From an uncultured Lewinella sp. (GTDB lineage: Bacteria; Bacteroidota; Bacteroidia; Chitinophagales; Saprospiraceae): DNA of 39,310 bases. The translations under genes and the position numbers were made by a program. A model generated the notes under the pieces. The model was not told where the DNA came from. It searched no databases and was given only the letters and a program-made list of their open reading frames with translations. The DNA is taken from assembly GCA_938021455.1 (NCBI GenBank), contig CALIGP010000113.1, forward strand, positions 1 to 39,310, given 5' to 3'. Each line of letters starts with the position of its first letter. Position 1 is the first letter of the stretch. Positions 32,781 through 39,310 of the stretch are shown here, piece by piece.

Positions 32781-33515
32781 GTGAAGATAGTACATCTGTC
32801 AAATACACTTTATAAATTGGCCAGGAGTTGGCTGGGGATCAGACTGATTGATCCTTTAGAGATCTTTTATGACGTTGAGCGCAGAATCATATACCCGATT
32901 ATCTCTAAGTCAGGAAACTCTACGGTAAAGCTTAAGGTTATTCAGCAGTGGAACCCGGATTATGTAGGGGAGTTTCCGGGGATTCACCGGGAAGACCCTT
33001 CGTTATTGACTAAGGGTAAAGTACAGCGGCTTTTTTTTTATCGAAAGCGCAATTATGTAGAATTCTGTCGGGGTAAATCAATCGTCCTGTTTATTCGAAA
33101 TCCGTATGAACGCTTTTATTCTCTTTTTCTCGGGGTACGATCAAAGCGTAACATTCTATATAAAGACCCCGCTGGTATGCATGGAGTTGTACGTATTTCT
33201 GAGGGGATTAGCTGGTCTTCGTTATTAAGATTTGTTGCTTTTGTCCCAGACAGCCTGGCCGACAAGCATTTTCGAAGGCAAACGCTATTCTTGGGAAAGG
33301 AGGTGGAAAAAGAAGCCGGTAGTATCAGAATACAGCTACTAGAAAACCTTGATGGTGCTTTCCCTTTAGAGGGTTCTATTCAGGGCAAAGCAGAGAGATT
33401 GAACGTAAGCAGTTCCCGTATACCAACAAACCTCCAAGATGAACTCAAAAGTCATAATGGATTTCGACGCAGGTATGCGAAGGATATTAGAATTTATGAA
33501 GATTTGCTGCTCTAG
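32781..33515 (+). CDS. Carbohydrate sulfotransferase-like protein (sulfotransferase family 2)
   Basis: 244 residues from a GTG start. The PAPS-binding signature is visible: a 5'-phosphosulfate loop YPIISKSGNSTVK near residue 40 and the 3'-phosphate motif IVLFIRNPYERFYSLF (R-x-P-x-x-R-x-x-S type) near 108-123. The order and spacing match Sulfotransfer_2 enzymes, which transfer sulfate from PAPS to sugar hydroxyls. With two glycosyltransferases beside it, I infer a sulfated exopolysaccharide or surface glycan. The start codon region ATGAGTGAAG also offers an ATG in another frame that stops after 12 codons; the GTG frame holds the motifs. Ends 24 bases from the C25 peptidase, tail to tail. Confidence 0.75.
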   Translation: MKIVHLSNTLYKLARSWLGIRLIDPLEIFYDVERRIIYPIISKSGNSTVKLKVIQQWNPDYVGEFPGIHREDPSLLTKGKVQRLFFYRKRNYVEFCRGKSIVLFIRNPYERFYSLFLGVRSKRNILYKDPAGMHGVVRISEGISWSSLLRFVAFVPDSLADKHFRRQTLFLGKEVEKEAGSIRIQLLENLDGAFPLEGSIQGKAERLNVSSSRIPTNLQDELKSHNGFRRRYAKDIRIYEDLLL

Positions 33516-33539
33516 TAGAGCATAGGACAAGTTAGAACT

Positions 33540-36500
33540 CTATCGTAGTATAACGACTTTGCCTAAGTCCCGCTGGAAGAACTGACTCACACCAGTATCG
33601 TGTTTCTTCAACGTATTTCCATTACCATCATCAGTAATGACGCGATAGATATATACGCCGTTGGCCAAGAGGTCTCCATATTCATCAGTGCCATCCCATT
33701 CGAAGTCTGTTTGGTGTGTTCCTATTTTTAGACTTTCCAATTGAGCAAGGTCAACATCTCTTACAACTCTTCCGGAAACGGTCATGATCTGGATTCGGAA
33801 AACTTCCGGTGGTTCATTACCGGTTAAGGTATAGACGAATCGGGTTTTGGTCGTGAAAGGGTTCGGGTAAGTCAAAACGTTGGAAACACGCTGTTCATTG
33901 ATGACTTCAAATTCCTGGCGGAAGGCTAGTCGTCCGGTAGCATTGTTGGACCGGTCTCGACCAATGACTTCCAGAATATACCGCCCGTCAATTTCAAGGT
34001 TAGGGCGGAAGTAAATCTGTGCCTCATTGTCAGCTGCAGTGGTGGCTGGCACGAATTCCAAGCGCGTATCATTAAAGCTTATCCGTTCTTCCGCACCATT
34101 TGGGTCAGTCAATACCAGCCTATAAGCAGCAGTGTCATCTAGTAGTAGCTGGCGGTTATCATCTCTGATATCAACCAGTATTTCAGGGCTACTGCTTACT
34201 AAGTCTCCTTCCCTGATCCGCTGCCCGTCAAAATATACCTGAAGGATAGGGTCAATGACATCTTTATTGAAGCTAACCCTGGTATTCAGGTAATTATTAA
34301 TAAGGATTTTCTCTGGCTGGTCTTCTCCAGGGTTAAGAGTTACTTCTAACCTTAGGTCGCTTGTATTCTCATCCGTTGGAATATTGAAACTCACCTCACC
34401 TCTGGACTGAGGAGGGGAGGGAGGGTTAAGAACCTGCCTGCTTGTGAGCTGATTGCTTTCGTCAATAACGTCGAGTTGAATTAAAAGGCTATCAAAGCCG
34501 ATCAACGAAATATTCTCATAACCTACGTTAAAGATGATAGGCTCGCCTTGCTCCAGGGAATCAGGAGCAGAAAAAACGTACTGTGGGTTGATGGCAACAT
34601 CTCCATAAGGAATGTGCCCTAAGTACAGATGTCTTAGGGTGGGAGCCGACCGTCCTTCCTCGTCGAAAAAGAGCACTTCAGCTCTCATCTTAGGGAAGTC
34701 ATTTGGGCTGTAGGTTGATATGTCTAAGTTGAAATTCCTGGAAGTTCTATGATCTATAACCTGATCGACGAGGCGGCTTTCGGTACCATCCGGGGAGATT
34801 CCCCAAAGATAAAGGAGTATGCTATCGGTCTCGCTTAGGTTTTCCGGGGCCAGGTTAAGGGATAAATTTGTCCAGGCTTTTGCCGGTCCCACTTCTTCTG
34901 ACGACCAGCTGCCTTCTGGCCAGTTGCTGAAAATTTGGGTTTGCATTAAAATGGTGTCCGTAATGTTGGTCGCAATTTCTTCTTCCAGTAAACCCAGGTC
35001 CTGCTGGAACGCCATTACATAAGGTACGGGTCCGCTTTCGTTCAATCGCCTTATGTGCTGTGCACCTTGCTCTTCCAGTACGTCGAAGATAGTTTTTCCC
35101 GTAGACTCCTCTGGAGTATTCCAACCATCAGTAAAGTAGTTCGGTAGGTTTCTTCTTTGCAAAGAATAGAGAAAAACATAGCGCCCGGAAGGTATAGCTT
35201 CCGTTAGAAACTGAACCAACCCATTTCTACCCGCAGCAGTAGAAGTATTGAAGTTCCAGGTGGTAGATCGTCTCACAATAGTGTTATATAAACCAGTGGA
35301 TAAGTTGGGGTACCACTTACTATTATTTAAACTATCTATTACCAAAACGGAGATTCCTGATCTTATGTGCCACTGAAATGGGGAGTTTAGCCGCTGAGCA
35401 CCCCGCATGAATCTGGGCATATCTGCACCGGAATAAATGGCATTAAAAATTCTAATATCGGCGCTTGTTCTTGCAAAGTTCCAGCCTTCAGAGAGTGTAT
35501 CGCCGAAAACATTGGTAAACTGACCGTCGATAGTTTGCCCGGGGTCCTGCATGGCCCACCCAACTTCTTCTGCTGACTGCTCCGCTAACCAGGTGAAAGA
35601 GCTTTCACTCCAGATATAACCTGCTCCTTCTGTGTAAATAGAGTCTGGACTAATTCTCCAATAATAGGTTGTACTGTCAATTGGGGTGAATCCTGGTTGG
35701 TATCGGATAACTCCACCGGGGCTATTAATTCTTCCGCTGGAAAGCAAGTTGGAAAACGCTCGGTCATCTGAAACCTGAATTAAGTATTCTCTTTCAGCGG
35801 CTAGTGCATTAGTGGTAGACGAAATCAACTCTATCTGCCCTCCGATAACGGCGTAAGGCGGAGGGAAAGCGACCTTCGCTGTATTGGCAATAAAGGTTAG
35901 TGGGACTCCGACTCTCGTGCCACTTTTGAGTTCGTTATTTTGCTCTGCCTGAGGGGCTGGCAGTTCAATGATTTCATTGTTGACGTCGATGGTGACAAAT
36001 ATCCTGTTTAAACCAACCGATGGCAGGCCCTGGCTGGGTAGCTGAATGTCAACTATGTTTTCATAATCAGGAACCGACACTCTTTCTTGATGTAATTCAA
36101 GTACTTCACCACTGGGTAATTCCTGGCGGAAATTTAGGGTGACGCTATCCTGATTTCCTCGCTTACCAAGGTTGAGCATTCGTAAACTTATCTCATAATT
36201 AGCCTCTTGTACGGGAATGACCTCGGGCGTGAACCGAACCGAAGTGGGGTCGATGATCAAGTCGGGACCCGGATGCGGATGCAATCGGTAGGCGGGGTCA
36301 CCACTAATGGCAAACTGCTCCAAGAGAATAGCAATACTACGAGCCGAAGTATTGCTAAAGCTTTCAATGTTTTTACGTAATGCATCTCCTATCCCATTAC
36401 CGTACTCTTCGTTGGCCGTAAGCCGGTATAACTCGTCGGCAAAGCTACCAAGCGCGCCGATAAATCCAACCCCTTTTGAGGCCGCAAAGGCTACCGCACC

Positions 36501-38534
36501 TTTATTAGGCAGGAAAATGAATCGTTCACTAATGCTCCTACTTTTGGTGAAAGCATCACCACTGTAGCAGCCCAGACTCAACATGTAAGGATACTTACCC
36601 CGGTTGAAATAGTTGTCGGGGTCGTCAATACTGAAGTCAAAGCCCTGACTACTGGAGTGGCCATAAAAAGTAATGATGGCCGTTCCATCATTGATGCGGT
36701 TGAAGATATCATCCTGCTGACTGCTTTCAATGGGGTCTGAACTGGTTTTGAAAAAAGAGGTGACGTTGGCACCCATCTCAGAACTTTCAATGGTGGCTTC
36801 GAGCCGGGCCAGGTTTCGTTGGATACTGAACTGTTCGCCTGCGCTACCTCCACCCCCCAGGTGCATGACTTGCTTCATCCATTCCCGATCCTCAATGGTT
36901 TGATCACTAAGGGCTATTTGTGCTTCAACCTCTATGAGTTTTTCCAGGTAAATAGCAACTTCGCTCTCAGAGATGGCTGCCAGTCGACCGGTGGATAGCA
37001 GAGGGGTTACGTTTCCGAGCTCGGCCGATAGCAAATTGTCGGAGGCCGGAAAGCCAAAGGATGGAATGAAAAATGTAGCCTGTTCGCTGGCCAGTTGGTC
37101 TGGACGGCGAATATCAGGGTATTCCCGTCCCTTACCGATTATAAAAAGGTACTGTAGGTTTGGTGAGGAGAGGCGGGCCGCCGCGAGGTAGTTGCGAATA
37201 GCCATGGGATGATTCTGAACACCGTAACCAAACTCGTCGAATAGGTCTTCGGTATTTACAACGTGTACCCGGTAGCTTCCTCCGGCAGCACTCCGGCGGT
37301 AATCAGCCATTTGCTGAATGGCGGGCCCATTGAGGCGACGGCTCGTAAGGATGAGGTAATTCGTTTGGCTATCCGTTGGAAGGGTAGTGCTAAACCGATG
37401 AGAAGTGGCGGAAGCCGGGCTCAGGTAATCGTTTTCGGATACGAGCTGATAAAGGAGTGTGTCATTGCTGGCCGGTAGATCGAAAGTGACATTTCCGGAG
37501 GCAACAGAGCCACTAAAAAATTCTTCGCTCACTGGAGAGTAGAGCCGCATTGCACCTGCGTCCGCGCCTACTCCCGTTAGTTCTAGTCGACCATTGCCCG
37601 CACGGGCGGGAAGCTGAAAATCCCTTAAACTCTCTTCAAAGACCGGATTAGCGGGGTAATAAATATTCATCCAGGCCAGATTGGCCTTGTCCTGGTTACT
37701 AGCGGTGCCCGAAAATGACACCTCAATTTCTTCACCGTTCGGGAATACACTGAAATCCGGTTGGTGCATGGTCCAGTTAGGTGCCTCCCAAGTCGTTAAT
37801 AGGTTGTTGTCTACTTTAATTTCCTGACTATGATTACCGAAAGCAAGACCAAAACGAAGCGTAAGCCTGGCTTCATTTCCGTTCGCTTGGGGCGTTGCCA
37901 AAGTGGTCGTACTTTCTACGTTTCCATTAGAAGAAAGTAAATCACTACTACTTCTGCTTCCGAAACCCTCGACGGGCTCATAATGAGAGTAGTAAATGCT
38001 AGCTCCTGAAGAACGACTGTAGGCCTTAGTCATATAGTCTCCGAAAACGACTTCTGTTTTTCGTAGAATTTCATTAATCGGAGCCAACTGTCCCTGAACC
38101 TTTGCCTCCAGGTAAAACGGACCACCAACGGGTGCCAGACTAAGGTAATAGCTAGCCGTATCGGAGTGCATACTAAAGCGATCATTGAGCTGCATGTCTT
38201 CCGGCGACTCAAAAAGATGTCGATCGAGATCTCCCCGGTTTTTTTCTCCGTAAAAGACGATCCCTTCGGCGGTGACTTCAATCGGAACTGCCTGTCCTTT
38301 ATGATGAAGTGTCCATTTCTCAGTGTTGCTCGAATTTAGCTCCAACCCAGCGGCAGCAATTTGCTGAGGAGTAATCCGGAACACACCGTCTTCGATAATA
38401 CCGACTTTCAGATAGTCACGATCATAATCGATCCATTCCTGACCATACAATATCTCACCACTTGCGGAAGGCATTTGGGCGAAAAGTGTGGTAGTGAGTG
38501 ATAGTAAACAAAGCGTGTAGAGGGTGCGAAACAT
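33540..38534 (-). CDS. C25 (gingipain-like) cysteine peptidase, PorU-like, with T9SS-type C-terminus
   Basis: 1664 residues from the ATG at 38534. Signal peptide MFRTLYTLCLLSLTTTLFAQ. An N-terminal beta domain (about 20-390) precedes the C25 peptidase domain (about 395-760), whose catalytic pair is His626 (FYGHSS) and Cys656 (SLGCYSGD). Then come about 800 residues of beta-sandwich repeats and a C-terminal FlgD-like/T9SS domain (YPNPFTTKTRFVYTL, then GVYIYRVITDD). PorU is the sortase of type IX secretion and is shorter; long proteins of this layout are, as I recall, named PorU2. The role as sortase or as exported protease is inference. The TTG start of the track (38558) is part of a -7 element TCCCTTTG. 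A repeat copy lies in frame at residues 323-328. Confidence 0.85.
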   Translation of the reverse strand: MFRTLYTLCLLSLTTTLFAQMPSASGEILYGQEWIDYDRDYLKVGIIEDGVFRITPQQIAAAGLELNSSNTEKWTLHHKGQAVPIEVTAEGIVFYGEKNRGDLDRHLFESPEDMQLNDRFSMHSDTASYYLSLAPVGGPFYLEAKVQGQLAPINEILRKTEVVFGDYMTKAYSRSSGASIYYSHYEPVEGFGSRSSSDLLSSNGNVESTTTLATPQANGNEARLTLRFGLAFGNHSQEIKVDNNLLTTWEAPNWTMHQPDFSVFPNGEEIEVSFSGTASNQDKANLAWMNIYYPANPVFEESLRDFQLPARAGNGRLELTGVGADAGAMRLYSPVSEEFFSGSVASGNVTFDLPASNDTLLYQLVSENDYLSPASATSHRFSTTLPTDSQTNYLILTSRRLNGPAIQQMADYRRSAAGGSYRVHVVNTEDLFDEFGYGVQNHPMAIRNYLAAARLSSPNLQYLFIIGKGREYPDIRRPDQLASEQATFFIPSFGFPASDNLLSAELGNVTPLLSTGRLAAISESEVAIYLEKLIEVEAQIALSDQTIEDREWMKQVMHLGGGGSAGEQFSIQRNLARLEATIESSEMGANVTSFFKTSSDPIESSQQDDIFNRINDGTAIITFYGHSSSQGFDFSIDDPDNYFNRGKYPYMLSLGCYSGDAFTKSRSISERFIFLPNKGAVAFAASKGVGFIGALGSFADELYRLTANEEYGNGIGDALRKNIESFSNTSARSIAILLEQFAISGDPAYRLHPHPGPDLIIDPTSVRFTPEVIPVQEANYEISLRMLNLGKRGNQDSVTLNFRQELPSGEVLELHQERVSVPDYENIVDIQLPSQGLPSVGLNRIFVTIDVNNEIIELPAPQAEQNNELKSGTRVGVPLTFIANTAKVAFPPPYAVIGGQIELISSTTNALAAEREYLIQVSDDRAFSNLLSSGRINSPGGVIRYQPGFTPIDSTTYYWRISPDSIYTEGAGYIWSESSFTWLAEQSAEEVGWAMQDPGQTIDGQFTNVFGDTLSEGWNFARTSADIRIFNAIYSGADMPRFMRGAQRLNSPFQWHIRSGISVLVIDSLNNSKWYPNLSTGLYNTIVRRSTTWNFNTSTAAGRNGLVQFLTEAIPSGRYVFLYSLQRRNLPNYFTDGWNTPEESTGKTIFDVLEEQGAQHIRRLNESGPVPYVMAFQQDLGLLEEEIATNITDTILMQTQIFSNWPEGSWSSEEVGPAKAWTNLSLNLAPENLSETDSILLYLWGISPDGTESRLVDQVIDHRTSRNFNLDISTYSPNDFPKMRAEVLFFDEEGRSAPTLRHLYLGHIPYGDVAINPQYVFSAPDSLEQGEPIIFNVGYENISLIGFDSLLIQLDVIDESNQLTSRQVLNPPSPPQSRGEVSFNIPTDENTSDLRLEVTLNPGEDQPEKILINNYLNTRVSFNKDVIDPILQVYFDGQRIREGDLVSSSPEILVDIRDDNRQLLLDDTAAYRLVLTDPNGAEERISFNDTRLEFVPATTAADNEAQIYFRPNLEIDGRYILEVIGRDRSNNATGRLAFRQEFEVINEQRVSNVLTYPNPFTTKTRFVYTLTGNEPPEVFRIQIMTVSGRVVRDVDLAQLESLKIGTHQTDFEWDGTDEYGDLLANGVYIYRVITDDGNGNTLKKHDTGVSQFFQRDLGKVVILR
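37550..37568 (+). repeat. TGCACCTGCG repeat, copy F (short form), inside the C25 gene
   Basis: TTGCACCTGCGTCCGCGCC, identical to copy D. Read on the coding strand it gives GADAGA in frame (residues 323-328), between LTGV and MRLYSP. It keeps the reading frame open. Confidence 0.8.
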
Positions 38535-38555
38535 ATCAAATTCGTTGTAACCTGC

Positions 38556-38563
38556 CAAAGGGA
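38556..38563 (-). promoter_or_regulatory. Putative -7 element of the C25 peptidase gene
   Basis: The minus strand reads TCCCTTTG, one base off TAnnTTTG, ending 21 bases before the ATG at 38534. The last TTG is the start chosen by the ORF track. Confidence 0.35.
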
Positions 38564-38659
38564 CTGTAAATATAACGAGGAAGATAGTGGATCGTTGCCT
38601 AAATTGGTAGTAGCTTTTGTCGGGAAGGAACAGTTCCGGAAAGGCGTAAGCATATTGTT

Positions 38660-38678
38660 GGCGCGCACGCAGGTGCCA
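38660..38678 (-). repeat. TGCACCTGCG repeat, degenerate copy G
   Basis: The plus strand reads GGCGCGCACGCAGGTGCCA, two bases different from the reverse complement of copy D. It lies in the C25-P450 divergent gap (38535-38854), which otherwise shows nothing I recognise except the two putative -7 elements. Confidence 0.45.
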
Positions 38679-38845
38679 GGCTGGTTTTGGGGCAATGCGT
38701 CCGAGCGTACTTTAGTTGGTTAGATCGGGTCAAAAATGGTGTGGAATCCAGCGAATATTTATGGGGTAATTCCTTTTGGAACCAACGATAATACTTTCCG
38801 GGTGTTTTAGCTGGTGAACAACCGGAAAACAGGCCCGGCTTAAAA

Positions 38846-38853
38846 TACATTTG
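38846..38853 (+). promoter_or_regulatory. TAnnTTTG element directly before the P450 start
   Basis: TACATTTG ends 1 base before the P450 ATG at 38855. If it is the promoter, the transcript would start at or just after this ATG, so either the message is nearly leaderless, the true start is Met19, or the element is chance. Confidence 0.3.
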
Positions 38854-38854
38854 C

Positions 38855-39310
38855 ATGCTACTCCCGCCAAAAATTCCGCTGTTTGAGGTGTTGAAGAACC
38901 TGCCCCAAATGGCTGGCCAGCCCATTGAAGTATTCCATGGTTACGTTGAGAAGTACGGCCAAAACTTTATTCTTAAAATGGGGGCAAGCCGACTTACCCA
39001 TTTGACCGTTGATGCGGAGGTGATTCGTCACGTTTTACAACGAAACCACCGCAACTATGAGAAGAGTGAGATTCAGACGACTCAGTTAGCCCGGTTTTTG
39101 GGTAAGGGGCTTTTAACCAACAGCGGGAAAGACTGGCTTAAGCAGCGACGTCTGATTCAACCTGGGTTTCACCGCCAGCGCCTGAAAGCGTTGACGGAGG
39201 AGATGCAGGGGGTTATCCAGCAGCAATGTAAAAAACTGGACGCAGCCATCACCGACGGGCAGCCACTTTCTTTACATGAATTCACGCGGGGAGCGGTGTT
39301 TCGCATCATT
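38855..39310 (+). CDS. Cytochrome P450 (partial, N-terminal 152 residues)
   Basis: The ORF runs off the window, so the track lacks it. Residues 1-152 match the start of a soluble bacterial P450: a Pro-rich lead (LLPPKIPLFEVL), the VEKYGQNFILKMG strand of beta sheet 1, and then FLGKGLLTNSGKDWLKQRRL. The last holds the helix C W-x-x-x-R motif, whose Arg and Trp bind heme propionates, followed by IQPGFHRQRL. No membrane anchor is seen. The heme Cys loop, helix I and K regions lie beyond the window, so subfamily, redox partner and substrate cannot be given. Divergent from the C25 peptidase gene. Confidence 0.85.
   Translation, partial: MLLPPKIPLFEVLKNLPQMAGQPIEVFHGYVEKYGQNFILKMGASRLTHLTVDAEVIRHVLQRNHRNYEKSEIQTTQLARFLGKGLLTNSGKDWLKQRRLIQPGFHRQRLKALTEEMQGVIQQQCKKLDAAITDGQPLSLHEFTRGAVFRII

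Noticed and set aside
38408-38925. Minus-strand ORFs in the C25-P450 gap
   Set aside because: They overlap the promoter region and the P450 start and show no signal or domain pattern.

Overview
The window looks like a chromosome segment of a free-living Bacteroidota, most likely of the Saprospiria/Lewinella type. The evidence is a SusC/SusD pair, a gingipain-like C25 peptidase with a type IX secretion style C-terminus, a TPR/PD40/OmpA protein, a GH3-family protein, many lipoproteins, and promoters of the Bacteroidota form (TTTG, about 19 bases, TAnnTTTG) with few Shine-Dalgarno sites. The taxonomic label is inference; no rRNA or other marker gene is present.

Layout. 1-1031: a cut XRE regulator (-) diverges from an ECF-type sigma factor (+) that ends in a strong terminator. 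1133-6048: a NYN/OST-HTH protein with a degraded active site, an HscA-type Hsp70 and a beta-helix lipoprotein (+). 6196-11380: a minus-strand run of mlaF and mlaE (lipid transport), an APC permease, a PAP2 phosphatase and a conserved lipoprotein, separated by palindromic repeats. 11658-16618: an OmpA/PorE-like protein, a small SPOR-like protein, a DUF4920-like lipoprotein, serine acetyltransferase and pdxJ (+). 16720-23157: a likely highly expressed SusC-SusD-lipoprotein operon with its own promoter, inter-gene hairpins and a terminator. 23248-28961: a GH3-family protein, a TonB-C domain protein (-), a GMC dehydrogenase with its Tat-exported small subunit, the SRP RNA gene and a DoxX protein. 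28984-33515: a probable surface-glycan cluster (membrane sulfatase/phosphotransferase-fold enzyme, two GT2 glycosyltransferases, a sulfotransferase). 33540-38534: a giant C25 peptidase (PorU-like). 38855-end: a cut cytochrome P450.

Functional themes are the cell envelope (MlaEF, SusCD, OmpA, C25/T9SS, glycan sulfation, PAP2) and periplasmic oxidation (GMC plus small subunit). Housekeeping genes (hscA, cysE, pdxJ, SRP RNA) are interspersed.

The most unusual content lies between the genes. Seven copies of a TGCACCTGCG...CCGCGCC repeat in long and short forms occur in 39 kb, one of them in frame inside the C25 peptidase. There are also several nested palindromic elements, including a MITE-like one of 167 bp, and many of these abut stop codons. 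A three-helix structure lies just upstream of the OmpA gene. The sequence also corrects several starts in the ORF track: pdxJ, DoxX and the C25 peptidase were extended through promoter or RNA sequence.
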